Origin: Spirodela intermedia
Taxonomy: Eukaryota > Streptophyta > Magnoliopsida > Alismatales > Araceae
Direction: 5' to 3'
DNA: 64,000 nt
NCBI GenBank assembly: GCA_902729315.2
Contig: LR746272.1
Span: 12,724,327-12,788,326, forward strand
The notes under the pieces: model-generated
Database searches by the model: none
Told to the model about the DNA's origin: nothing
What the model saw: the letters and a program-made list of their open reading frames with translations, nothing else
Made by a program: the position numbers and the translations under genes
Shown: piece by piece, positions 34,132 to 44,993 of the stretch
Layout: every line of letters begins with the position of its first letter
Numbering within the stretch: the stretch's first letter is position 1

Positions 34132-37100
34132 ATGGAGGAGACGGAGGAAGAGAGGTCTCCGGTAGCCACCACGTCGGAATTGGGAGATGGGGAGCAGTCT
34201 GGTGGGAAGAACCATCGAATGAGCGCAACAGGTCTGAGCGTCTCACACTCCGATATGACGGGAGGAATCACGTGGTGTGCCTCGTCCGAGGATGGATCCG
34301 GTTACGGGCTACCGCGCGATCTGGGGTCCCAGGACCAAATGCAAGTATCCTCCCTCTCCCTTCCCTCATGAAATCCTGTGGTGATTGTTTCGAAGGTCAT
34401 TTTTATGAGAATGAGAACAAAGTTTTCAAGTGGGATCCTTCCGCCTATACAGAAATTCTTTGCTTGGAACATGGTAAATCGATGACGCCTCTTTCTTCCC
34501 CCTCCGAAGAAGGATATTGAACCTGGAACAAGTGCTTCCTTCGGAATTGCGATTTGAACTCCTGAAAAGACTGCGTCCGAATGGTCGGATCGTATTAGTT
34601 TGTGGGCGTGTATTTGTGAAATTGGATGGATGATCAGTGAACATTAAATGAATGCGCAGACTTGGAGAGTGATTGGAGCGTGAGCTCAGTTCTATGTTAA
34701 AATTAGATGATGGCTAGCAGTGTCACCGGAAAAAAATGATTCTATCTTAGCGTCACTTTGAGGTTCATATGGTCATCATTGCATTAAAATATGAGGATGA
34801 ATAAGTGTATCAGCGTATTTTTTAGTTTATTGATTGTCTTTCTGCTGATAACTTCACCTTTTTATCCTCGCCTTTTATTCCCTTGATTCGAAATAATACA
34901 TTAAGCATCCTCTATTTTTGTCAAAAGCCTGATGGTTTATTTGGCATTTATGCGTTCGCTATTCATTTTTTGTTCAAAACAGAACGAATTTCTCCTGCGG
35001 GACATTGAAGTGAGGGAGATAACTTTTCAGAAGCTTGAAGCAGAAGTTAATCGAAGGAATCTATCACTGTGCAAGCTGCGTTCTGCTTCCATTGAACTTG
35101 TGAGTTAAAAACACGATTTCTTGTTTCTTTCCTTTCTATTTATGTTTTTCCTGCCAATATTTATTTTAGCATAGAAAATGCCTTATTGACGAGGCAATCA
35201 TTCCACCCGCCCCTTCCCGCCGGTGGTTTCTTCTGCTCTCATGTCTCCTTCGGCCTCCTCACGCTAAATTCAATTCATGGATCAGGATAGGAAAAAAGCT
35301 GATCTCTTCAATGAGATCCGAGTGTCACGGGAGAAACTCAAGAATGAGGATCTTCAAGGAGCTGTTGAGAGGCTGAAGTCGATGCTAGGCGTATTGAAGG
35401 TTACACTTGGTGACCATGATATTATGTTCATTATTATCATACTCTGAAAGAAGTTATTGTCTCTTCGTTCGAGTCTGTGCTCAGATCTATGTTTTCTCAG
35501 AGAAACTTTGTGCTTCATAACTATTCTCTACTTAGGTTTTTGTAGCAAGATAATTCACTGACTTGGGCATCTTTCAGGATCTGGAAAAATGTGAATCGGA
35601 TTTTCAGTCCTCTTGCAAACAACAGTGTGCGAATATGCAAGTAGAACTGGTGGATATTGAGAAGGGCATAAGTGACACTGACAGAAATAAAGTTGATGAC
35701 TCCTTCCTTGATCGCTCAATAGCAGATGCGCATGATAAACTCAATTCAGCTAAGAGGGTAAGAACATTGTCTTTTGGATATACAGGGTTATAAAAGTTTG
35801 TTCTCCCTTTTTTACCTGTATTTGAATTTCTTTCAATTAGGAGACTGAATGTTATAAAGTTCTCATTTTTGTCTTCCAATGAATTTCTACATAAGTCATC
35901 TTATGTACCTCTAGGTGACCCATTGATTCTCTATTGTAAGTCAGCTTTTGCTGATAATCTAGCCTAGGAAATTTTTGCATCGGCAATTTGTTTATCATGA
36001 ACGTATAGCAAAAACCTGTAGCTTCATGAGTAGCCACGTACAAAGTGTGAATCGCCAATTTCCCTCATTTTTCATACATTTAGATTACCAAATGTTCTCA
36101 AACTCTCTGTTCCAAATACAGTTATCAAATTGAAGTTTTTGTGTAACTGATTTAAATTATTGCATATTTCTATATGTAGGCTTTTAAAGCCTTTTTTAAA
36201 TATATGATTCACTGGGAAGTTCCATGCCCCATACGTCAGGTGAAAAGCAACATATTTTGATTTGTCATTAATGTGATGTCTCAATGACTAAGATCTGTGA
36301 TTCAGAAAGACTTCGCCTGACTTGTATGAGCCAAAGTTTTGCGGATTCTGATTCGTAATACCCATTGGAATCAGTTAAGATTCTTGTTTAAAGGTTTTTA
36401 GAAGGAAATGCAATGTTTTCAATGACTTTCATCGCTATAGGCTCACATTTTAGTTTGAACTGGAGCAGAATTGGTATGATTCAATTCATTTTTTCCTTCT
36501 GAAGGACCGTCCTGATCCTTCAACGTCATAAGGAATTGTTTCTTACTTTGATTCTTTATGACAATGATATTACCTCGATGGCCTTTTTCTTTCTGATCGG
36601 AGATCTGTATTTCCATTTTCCCGATGATTTTGTTTGTAAACCACTCATCTGGGTTGTCGTGTTACCCTTACCCTTGATTGATGCTTTTTTAGGAACTTGG
36701 TGCCAAACGAAGGGCGATTTTGTCACTAAAACGGCAACTTGATGATGTTCCTGTTCAAAGTGAACTGATTCAGTATGTTTTCTTCTCGTTATCAGCGCAC
36801 TTATGTCAATTTTTTTGCCTGTTTACACTCATGACGTTTAAAGTTTCATATATTCTACTCATTGAAGATATTTTCTCGAATATCTTGTCAAGAGATGTTT
36901 ATAATGAGGCTATGGATGTCTAGGATCTTCTTATTCTCTACACCAGGATCCCTGATTTGCCGGGTACACAGATACCCCTTGATTTGAAGCATGAATTATA
37001 GATTCCAAAATTCTATCGACTTGAGAAATGTATTCTGAGAGTTAAGATCTGAGTTGGGGTTGCAAAGTTTAGCCATCTCGTTTTTCACAGTTGTCCATTT

Positions 37101-39030
37101 CATTTGTCATGTCTTCTCCTTCACGAAGCTGAACATAAAATTCCGGACAAAAAAATAATCAGAGAATGGTTCTGTGATTTCCCTGCGTTTCTCCCTCCCC
37201 TTCCCCACAGCCCAACCTTTAGGGTAAAAAACTCGTTGGTTTTTTCTTTTTTTTTTCTCATCAAGGTTGGTTAAAGCTTTTCATCACTCCGCATATCATG
37301 TCAGTGGTTAATGACACATATTGCTCTGTGTAAGAAGGAAGCTCATTCTTGCGAACATGTTTCGTGCCATTGAGAATCAATAGTTTTAAATGTAACGATG
37401 ACGTGTCAAAATCCAACGTAAATATTATGCAATATTCCCCTCGGCCCTTCATCTGATCTAGAGTGCAAATCGATGACATTTTAGCAAAGTTGTGGATCAG
37501 TGAGGGCATTTTTTATAGTAAATGCTTCCTCAGTGAAAAATTCCATGCGTCCTTATATTGGGCTATGTTGGAAAGCCCTTTTGCATATGAAGCGTCCAAG
37601 TGGGGTGATGTTTTTCCCCGGTTGATTTCCTGCATCATATGCATGGAACGTTGAGTTTTTGTATTGATTCCATCTCCCCTTCCGTGGTTTTCCTGCTACT
37701 GTGAACCGTCTGAGACAGTAGAAACTCGAACACTTGAATGATGAACTCTGCAACACATTATACATTTGTTCTCTTTTTAATTCAGGTATGAACATCAGTT
37801 TTCAGGGCTGTATGTTCATATTCAGGTATGGGCTTCTTGCTAATGTTGTTAACAAACACTTGTGAATCCAGTGACGCTTTTTAGAACTTGCTTTTCTCCT
37901 CGCCTTTCATCTTCAGGAAAGGCTTCAGCAAACTCGGCAATACTATGATACTTACAATGCTCTGCTTGAGATGAAAGAATTAATGTTGAAGGAGCTATCT
38001 CTTTTAAATTCAATAAGTTCACAGGTTTGTAAGCCATTGAATCTAGGTGTATCGCTGTTGGTGAGATTATATATTTGTCACAAATAATGCATGGTTTTTC
38101 ATTTATTTATTTGACTTTACGCTTGTTAATCATTAATGAAGGTTTTTGGTATCAGTTACTTTGGCTTGGAATTTTTTTAAAATTCAGATCAAGCTGTCGT
38201 TGATAACGGAAGCATATAGGTATCACTTCTTATTTAAATCATGATTCCTGTTATTTTCATTTCCCGTATAGTTCCAGGAGGCTATTGTCGACACCACTGG
38301 TCGTTTGAAACTCATGGACTCCATGGAAGCTATTTTGAAGGGAACTCAACAGGTAAAGTCTCCCATGCCCAATGAATCAATGCTGCAGGTTCCTGAACTC
38401 GTGGACAAACAAAACCAGAGATATAATTCTTGAGTGAGAAAGTTTCTCAGTAGCTATATTTCTATATAGATCAATAGCTAGAACAGTACTCAAGTAGTTG
38501 CTTTTCTCTGGGTTGAAAACTTCTTATTGGACGAGCCCGTCTCCTGTGACGATCCAATGAACTCAGATCGTCCTTTCTCTGTCATATCAGGGATTTTCTT
38601 TTTCAAAAAATATGTGACCAAATAATTGCCGTCTATTTATGCAAGTAGAGGATATTATTTATCTAGATATCGAATTATTCTTCCATTTATGGTAAATCAT
38701 GTGGAATTGTGCTTCGGCTTCATACCCATTTCTCCTAGGATTTATTTTCCTCCCCTTTTTAGAAGCTGAAGAAGGTGGAGGCCGGACTTCACGCAGAGCA
38801 GAAAATCCGCGATTCGCTCGAGGAGGAGTACTCTGCAGCAGTCACCGAGCATCGTCGCTTCTCTTCCTTTCTGAAAGCTTCCCAGGTCAGCTCCTTGACT
38901 GATAGGTACCAGTTCAAGGGGAGTCGTGCTTTTGGCAGCCTCTCTCTCGTTCTCTCCTGATTCTTGGGCTGTCAATCTGCAGGTGGAACGAGCTAAAAAT
39001 GAGAGACTCGGGACCCAGGCCCCCATCTAG
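34132..39030 (+). CDS. CCDC93: CCDC93-like coiled-coil protein, 10 exons
   Basis: Exons: 34132-34344, 34983-35099, 35286-35399, 35578-35757, 36693-36772, 37786-37825, 37917-38024, 38272-38352, 38763-38885 and 38983-39030. They give 368 codons (367 aa). After an acidic, low-complexity N terminus (MEETEEERSP), nearly all of it is heptad-rich coiled coil. The stretch QTRQYYDTYNALLEMKELML, then KELSLLNSISSQFQEA, corresponds to animal CCDC93 (KKVYLEKEVSLLNSIHENF). CCDC93 pairs with CCDC22 in the COMMD/CCC complex that works with Retriever in endosomal recycling. Plant members, annotated paramyosin-like (At4g32560), are short and lack the N-terminal CH-like domain, as here. Exon phases are consistent throughout. 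The function in plants is inferred from homology only. The start codon is the least certain part. Confidence 0.85.
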
Positions 39031-39572
39031 GACAGATTTCTCTCACTAGAACGCTCACGCTATCAAGTAAAGGCTCCTCCCTCCCCCTCTCTCTCTCTCT
39101 CCCTCCTGCCTTTTTTGTTAGTTTTATGTTTATGGGAACCGTCTCTGTATGATCATCTGGTTGGGCTTATGCATGCGGCTTCGAAGTATCCATCCCCGCC
39201 AGGAGCGGCCGGCCTCAGCGGCGCGGTCAACGGGTTTTAGTTGACTTCCTGCGTCGGTAGTATAGCGAGTGCGTATCGATGGGCGTCCTCAGTCGTGGCA
39301 GCACACGGTGGTTCCTTGCTCGCCACGTTGAAGGTGATTAGGTGCCCGCCCTCGACTAGGTTGGATCAGATCTCAGCTGGATACGTATGACAGGGTATGG
39401 TCAACGTGCCACCTTGTAGTAAACACATTGCTGGGTACGATGAACCAGAGCTACGTGAAGTCCTCCCAAGGCCCTGTGACCGCTAAAGACCTGAGCTTTC
39501 CTTCTCGCCCCTCCTCTTTCTTTCTTTCTCGCTCCCTAACAGAGGCCAACGAACGACAACCAGACAGAAACA

Positions 39573-39605
<33 letters not shown>

Positions 39606-39687
39606 GGCATGTTCTTTCTGTAAAGCATTGTTTGAACTCTGGTACACGAGAAGGGGAAGGACGGGCTTGTGGGTCAGAGGACGATCA
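39031..39687. other. Convergent intergenic region with CA/GA repeats
   Basis: It lies between the 3' ends of the CCDC93-like gene (+) and the first gibberellin oxidase (-). It has a CT-rich patch at about 39083-39102 and a compound (CA)n(GA)n microsatellite at about 39570-39605. No gene was seen. Confidence 0.6.
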
Positions 39688-40948
39688 TTATTCGGTGATG
39701 CCGATGGAGACGGTGGGGCCGTCGTTATCCTCCCCCGCCTTTTCTTCTCCCTCGGGCAAAACCCTAATCGACTCCAGCGACTTGGTGAAGTGCTTCGCCC
39801 TGATGCCGATGTACTCGGGCCATGTCACCGTCCTGTACACCGGCGCCTCACTTCCGCGCCCGATCGGCGCTATCTTGGCGTTTGCAGGCGGCCCGTAGAG
39901 GTACGCTATCGAGAGGCGGTCCTGGTTCCGGTCTACGACGGCACGGTGGACGACGTTGGTGCACCGCCCATTGGAGACGATGTGGAGAAGGTCGCCGACG
40001 TTCACGATGAGACCCCCTTCCACATGGGGAACCGTCACCCATCCGCCGCCGGCTGGCGGCGCCACCTGCAGGCCGCTCACGAGGTTCTGGTAAAGGAGGG
40101 TGAAGAGACTGGAGTCGGTGTGGTCGCCAAGGCCCATGGTTCTCTCCGGGCTGGGGCACGCCGGGTAGTAGTTCAACTGGAGAAGAGAGGTGGCCGCAGA
40201 GAAGCAGTCCCCGTCTGGGCATGCGGGCACGTACCAGCTCACTTCGTCGACGGGAAGCTCCAAGGATTTCAGTACGAGGGCTAGAAGCTTTCCTGACAGC
40301 TTCTTCATCTCCCGGTTGTATTCTTCGAAAGCTTCACTGCATGGATAAAAAACAGAACGATGTAAGGACGAGGGACGCCGTTGGAGGCCGGTCCAAGGGG
40401 AATTAAATGCAGTCGATGAAGCGTTTCGAATCGTGGCGGCCCTTCAAAGAAAGATACCAGAAGGGGAGGTGGCCGTCTGGCCAGAGCTTGCGGGCATGCT
40501 CGTCGGGGGAGCCGACGATGGTGAAGCCCTCCCACCACATGTTCTTGGGGAAGAACTCGGAGATCCGACCTTGGCCGTAGCCGGAGATGCCGTCTATGGG
40601 GCGGAGGGCCTTGAGCTTCTGCGCGGTGGGCAGCGAGAAGAGCCGGCGGCTCTGAGACTCTAAGCAGCGTAGGGTTCGCGCCGGGACGCCATGGCCGGTG
40701 ATGGTGAACACTCCCCACCGCTTGCAGGCGCTGGCTAGGTTGGGGAGGACGTTGGGGTCGTCGAGGTCGATGACGGGCACCGGCTCGTCAGCGACCTGGC
40801 CGGCGGCGGCGGCGGCGGCGAGCGGGTGGTCCTGGAGCTCCGGCCAGGCATGAGAGTCGGGGAGATGGAGGAGTTTGCTGAAGTCGACAAGGTGGCGGTG
40901 GCCGAGGCGGTCGAGGTGGGCAGTCATGGGCTCCGAGCGGCTCGTCAT
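39688..40948 (-). CDS. GA3OX: Gibberellin 3-beta-dioxygenase, tandem copy A
   Basis: Exons 40948-40458 and 40336-39688 give 380 codons (379 aa), the usual GA3ox size and two-exon structure. GA3ox makes bioactive GA4/GA1 from GA9/GA20 as a soluble Fe(II)/2-oxoglutarate dioxygenase. Seen in sequence are the DIOX_N part ([23 protein letters not shown]), the family signature [17 protein letters not shown], and the 2-His-1-Asp facial triad (GDHTDSSLF and VVHRAVV). The 2-oxoglutarate site Arg-x-Ser is in [11 protein letters not shown]. The intron lies after HLPFW, with donor GTATCT and acceptor ATGCAG. The start [12 protein letters not shown] was chosen because copy B starts the same way. A TATA-like CTATAAG lies about 110 bp upstream (41054-41060). 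The protein is clearly diverged from copy B. Confidence 0.94.
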
Positions 40949-43328
40949 GGGGGCGGTGGAGGGGACGCAGAGCTCCCTTCGCTGGCTTAGGAAGTCAATG
41001 AGCAGTAATTTCGGGGGGATGGAGGCGGGGGACGAGGGCTGATTCTCGGGCCAACTTATAGAGAGAGAAGCGACGCCAACCGGCTTCTGATGGATAAGGG
41101 ACAATATTTGGGTCAACGATTCGGTCGAGGACTTTCCATTTTTGGTTTGTCGGGGGACCCACTAGATCTAGCGAGGGAGTCGAGGGAACCAGCACAACCT
41201 CACCCTGCCGCCGGCCCACTTGAGCCATTTTTGGGCCGAAATCACAAGATACAACCCAATAAAAACCCACCCATGTATTGGACTGGACAGTCATTCGCGG
41301 CCCACTGTTTCATTCCTCGAGATTCTCTTGGGGTACTCGGAGGGGAGTAGCGTGCGGCCCATTGGGATTGCAAACCAGGATGATGATTGATTCCAAGGGG
41401 CAGCAGGAGAGAGAGAGAGAGAGAGGAGACGAGACCCTTGAGTCTTCAAGGGTTGACCTTTAAACCATAATGAGTGAAAAAATAGACCCCTCTGATTCCA
41501 TGAGGGGTTGATTGAATCCAAGAGTATAGACAGGGAAAAGGTACTATTTTAAGGTTGAAAAAAGGCCATCTTGACTTACAGTGAGTTCCCCTTTAAACAG
41601 GTCTTTGAAAAATAATTGCATAGATCTGATGACAATAAGACTGTTTTTAGACTGCAGCTTCAAGGCGTCTTCCATCTCCTAACGGATCTGTTCTACATTG
41701 GTTATCATACCTTGAAGGAGCATCCTTAAATTATTAATTCAATTCAGCATAAAACGTAAAACATAAATTTTTCAGTAAAAAAATCTCATAAACTAAGGTG
41801 GGTCAACCAAGTTGATTATCATCCTAACTTATACATTAATTTAACTAAATGGTGTTTGACTTCTTGCCCCAAACTTTTCGTACTTGGTTGCTCTAATTTC
41901 ATTTGAGTAATATGAAAACTTGACTCAAAATCCTTTGACTTTTAATGCATAGAACGATGCCTTACACATCTACTGTATCTTGTTTTAAATGGCAAGCATG
42001 AGGAACTATACTTTGTGAATCCTCAATATTTCATGAGAAGGTTAAACTTTGGCTTCTCCTCCCATGTGACATCTATTGTTGCACCATCTCAAAGTCTGAA
42101 AATGATTCCACTTATAATTAACAATCAACATGTTTGTCTTTGACTGTGATACTCGTGACTCAGGTAAGCGAAAAAATATATTTTTTGGATTATTTATTTA
42201 AATATGAGATGATGATGTCTCACACACATTGTATCTTAATTCTTCTTCTTCAAAACTTCATTTCATATGTGACTTTGGTTTTTTCGCTTGACTTTTTATT
42301 TCAAAAGATAGATTGAATATGATTAACATATTCATATATATTTACAAAGAAATCAAAAGATATTTCTTGTATTTTATTTTAAATTCATTGAGTGATTTTA
42401 AATATATATATCATAAATTTTATGGGATTTTTTAATAGATATGTGAGGATACTCTACACTGAAATAGTATGACCAAGTGAAAAAAATTCCTCTTCTAGTC
42501 TGTTGGTTTTGCTTGATCAAGTAGTGGAGTTTTTCTCCTCTAAATTTCCCATACTTATGTTCATAGGAGTGTGTGCATGTTTAGTTGCCATACTCAAATT
42601 CTTTGGTACATTCATTTATCTTTAAGCATGAATCATATAATTGCATATAATAATAGTTCATGACATTATTAGTGGAATTTTATTTAATTGATATTTATAA
42701 ATTATTCTAAGCCATGATCATTGATTATTCACTAGTGTTGATGTACTCTTATCAATTTCTGCACCATAACTCATCCATTTTTAATTATAACTAGAAAGTA
42801 ATAACTTTTGTATTTAGTAACTTTGGGTTTTTTGAACTAGAAATTACTCTATTAATAACTCCTCAATACACTTTTGGTTTTTTGCTAGAGAGGAGGCATC
42901 AACCATGGATGCGCTTACTCAAGACTGCAAATTGTTGTGCCAAACAAAGTCATGTAAGGTGTTTGGAAAAAGTCAATAAGTACTCTATTTTCTTGAATCA
43001 AATGTCGACCTCTATGGTTTTTCATGAGAAAATTATTTCACACAATGTGACAGGCTATTCTCATTGAAATATATTCATAAGAAACTAAATGAAAATTTTT
43101 GAATTTCAAAAAAGAAAAGCTTCCATGACGCATCTTTTTGTACACTTGCTCTGAAATTTCACGTTAGGATGATTCTAGTTAAGAATAATTATCCACATAA
43201 AAGTGATGAGTTTGTGGGGCTTGATATTTGCTTTAGAAATGTGTTCATCAGACAATTTTTTCACGGTGCAAAAGGCGATTAAAGGGTATGATTTTATTTC
43301 CTTTTCCAAGAAAATGTTGCCTTTGTAG

Positions 43329-43410
43329 GATCTTGATGCTACCGAACTAAAGGCAATTCTATCACTAAAGAGGCGAGTTGACGACCTCCATCCTCAAAGA
43401 GGAGATGCCA
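43329..43410 (+). pseudogene. Possible relic of CCDC93-like exon 5
   Basis: After an acceptor-like TTTGTAG the frame reads DLDATELKAILSLKRRVDDL. This resembles exon 5 of the CCDC93-like gene at 36693 (ELGAKRRAILSLKRQLDDV). The match is short, about 11 of 22 residues, but the core AILSLKR is identical and the splice-site position is similar. No other exons of that gene were found nearby. It may be a chance similarity. Confidence 0.4.
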
Positions 43411-43837
43411 GCGTAGTTTTGACCGATTTTTGCCCATGCACCCTTGTTACCTTTAGAACTATACTCCTATTCTACCTGCAAATCCATGTTTGACAAACCC
43501 TTGTCAAAGCGACGGATCACCGATTCCTAGAGGTTGATTAGGTCGCCGCCAGCCTGTGCCGCTAGCCTTCCTGGCCCCCGGCGGTAGACCAGCACCCTCC
43601 CACCGACCGCGGCGGCGCCCACGGAACGTAAGCATCTGCTTGACAGCCTGCCCTCCGTCCGGTGCCACGGCTAATATGGCAATCACGTCTCCTCCCGGCC
43701 CTCTTCTCGTCGGACCTATCAGCGCCGACTTCTCTTTTCTCCCTGCGGAGAGACCTTTCTCAAAGCCTCCGCATACACCGGTCCACGAGCCCGTTGGCCC
43801 AGCCGCCGGTCAGGCCCCCAACCCTCTCTCCAACCCT

Positions 43838-43842
<5 letters not shown>

Positions 43843-43881
<39 letters not shown>
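43843..43881. repeat. (CT)n microsatellite
   Basis: About 19 CT units in the intergenic region between the two GA3ox genes. Confidence 0.95.
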
Positions 43882-43884
<3 letters not shown>

Positions 43885-44074
43885 ACAGCCAAGGCCTCAG
43901 ACGGCCAACTGGGAAGGGGAAGAGCACATGCGATGTTGAGGCATAAAAAGAACAGGTCGTGAGCTAACCCCATGATGCTGAGCCACGTTTTAAACCCTTC
44001 TATTCCAACCCAACACGCTGCACCGCGCCCAGTCCCAGAGGGATTTGCATGGATGGAACCAGAGAGGTGGAGAG

Positions 44075-44347
44075 CTATCCTCCCCTGCGATGAGCGCGAA
44101 CAGAGGTGGTGCGTATGGGGATGAAGCTTTGTATCCGCGTGCCGATGGGTACGCTCAGCGCGCCGCCGTATAGTTCGGAAACGACGTCCGGGACGGCGGC
44201 CGTCACCGAAGGCGCGCAGCGCCACCGGTCCTCGGACGCAACGTGACAAAGCAGGCCGACGGCCGGCTGCCGGCTGCCATGTACCAAACGGCAGATGGTG
44301 TCCCAATAGTTGGCAACTGATGGCTGCGGTTTGATGAGAGAGAACAC
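44075..44347 (-). other. GC-rich open frame of unknown origin
   Basis: A 90-codon minus-strand frame (SVANYWDTICRLVHG ... VVSELYGGALSVPIG) with an ordinary amino-acid mix, unlike the translated repeats around it. I do not recognise a family. It could be a decayed gene fragment or a small hypothetical gene. Confidence 0.2.
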
Positions 44348-44746
44348 CCCGGTGCTGCCCAGGCAATTCCCGTGGCCTGGGGCGACGGGAGCAATCGGGG
44401 AAAAATCTTTTCAGATATGCCACGCGTTGTCTCTTTCCTACAACAGCGAGGAATCGTCTCGTTCCGATGGAGGGTTTCAGGGAGGGGGCCGGCTGGGGAC
44501 CATGGCCATGTCGGTTCCCGCGTCTCCTCTCCTCCTCATCCCGCGGCGATTGCAGTAGACCCGAGTCGACTCTATCTCAGCCTCTCAGACCCCCCATCCC
44601 CCTCTTCCCCCTCCCGCCCAGGAAGACCAAGAAGGAAACAACAACGCCTGATTTGCAGGCTCAGGGCCCCGGCGCTCCTGATTTCGATTTCCATGGAGGC
44701 ACCGGCTTCTCTTCCTCGGAGAGCCTCGACATCAACTCCTATAGAT

Positions 44747-44751
<5 letters not shown>

Positions 44752-44793
<42 letters not shown>
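44752..44793. repeat. (GA)n microsatellite
   Basis: About 20 GA units some 200 bp past the GA3ox copy B stop codon, probably in or near its 3' untranslated region. Confidence 0.95.
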
Positions 44794-44797
<4 letters not shown>

Positions 44798-44993
44798 CGG
44801 GGGAGATAAACTCTATGTGTATAGTATGGAAAAAATATTGGAGTTGGACTATATGATGACGGGTGTGATTACACGTGCTTCTTCTTATCTTCGTATCCCG
44901 GAGCATAGAACCCAGTGGGGAGCTGCAACCACGGGGGGACGCAGACTGGTTTGGTCAGAGCAGAGACGGTGGCGCGTGATGAGAAGACGGTCA

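Larger units (their letters stand above)
40949..44993. other. Intergenic region between the GA3ox copies
   Basis: The first 150 bp are the copy A leader and promoter. From 41.5 to 43.3 kb it is very AT-rich, with no gene or clear transposon domain recognised. 43.33-43.41 kb holds a possible CCDC93-like exon relic. 43.5-44.75 kb is GC-rich with short open frames (one at 44075-44347, minus strand) that I do not recognise. Microsatellites sit at 41409-41424, 43843-43881 and 44752-44793. Confidence 0.5.

Noticed and set aside
39628-40284. A 218-codon plus-strand frame over GA3ox copy A
   Set aside because: It is antisense to the second exon of a clear dioxygenase gene.
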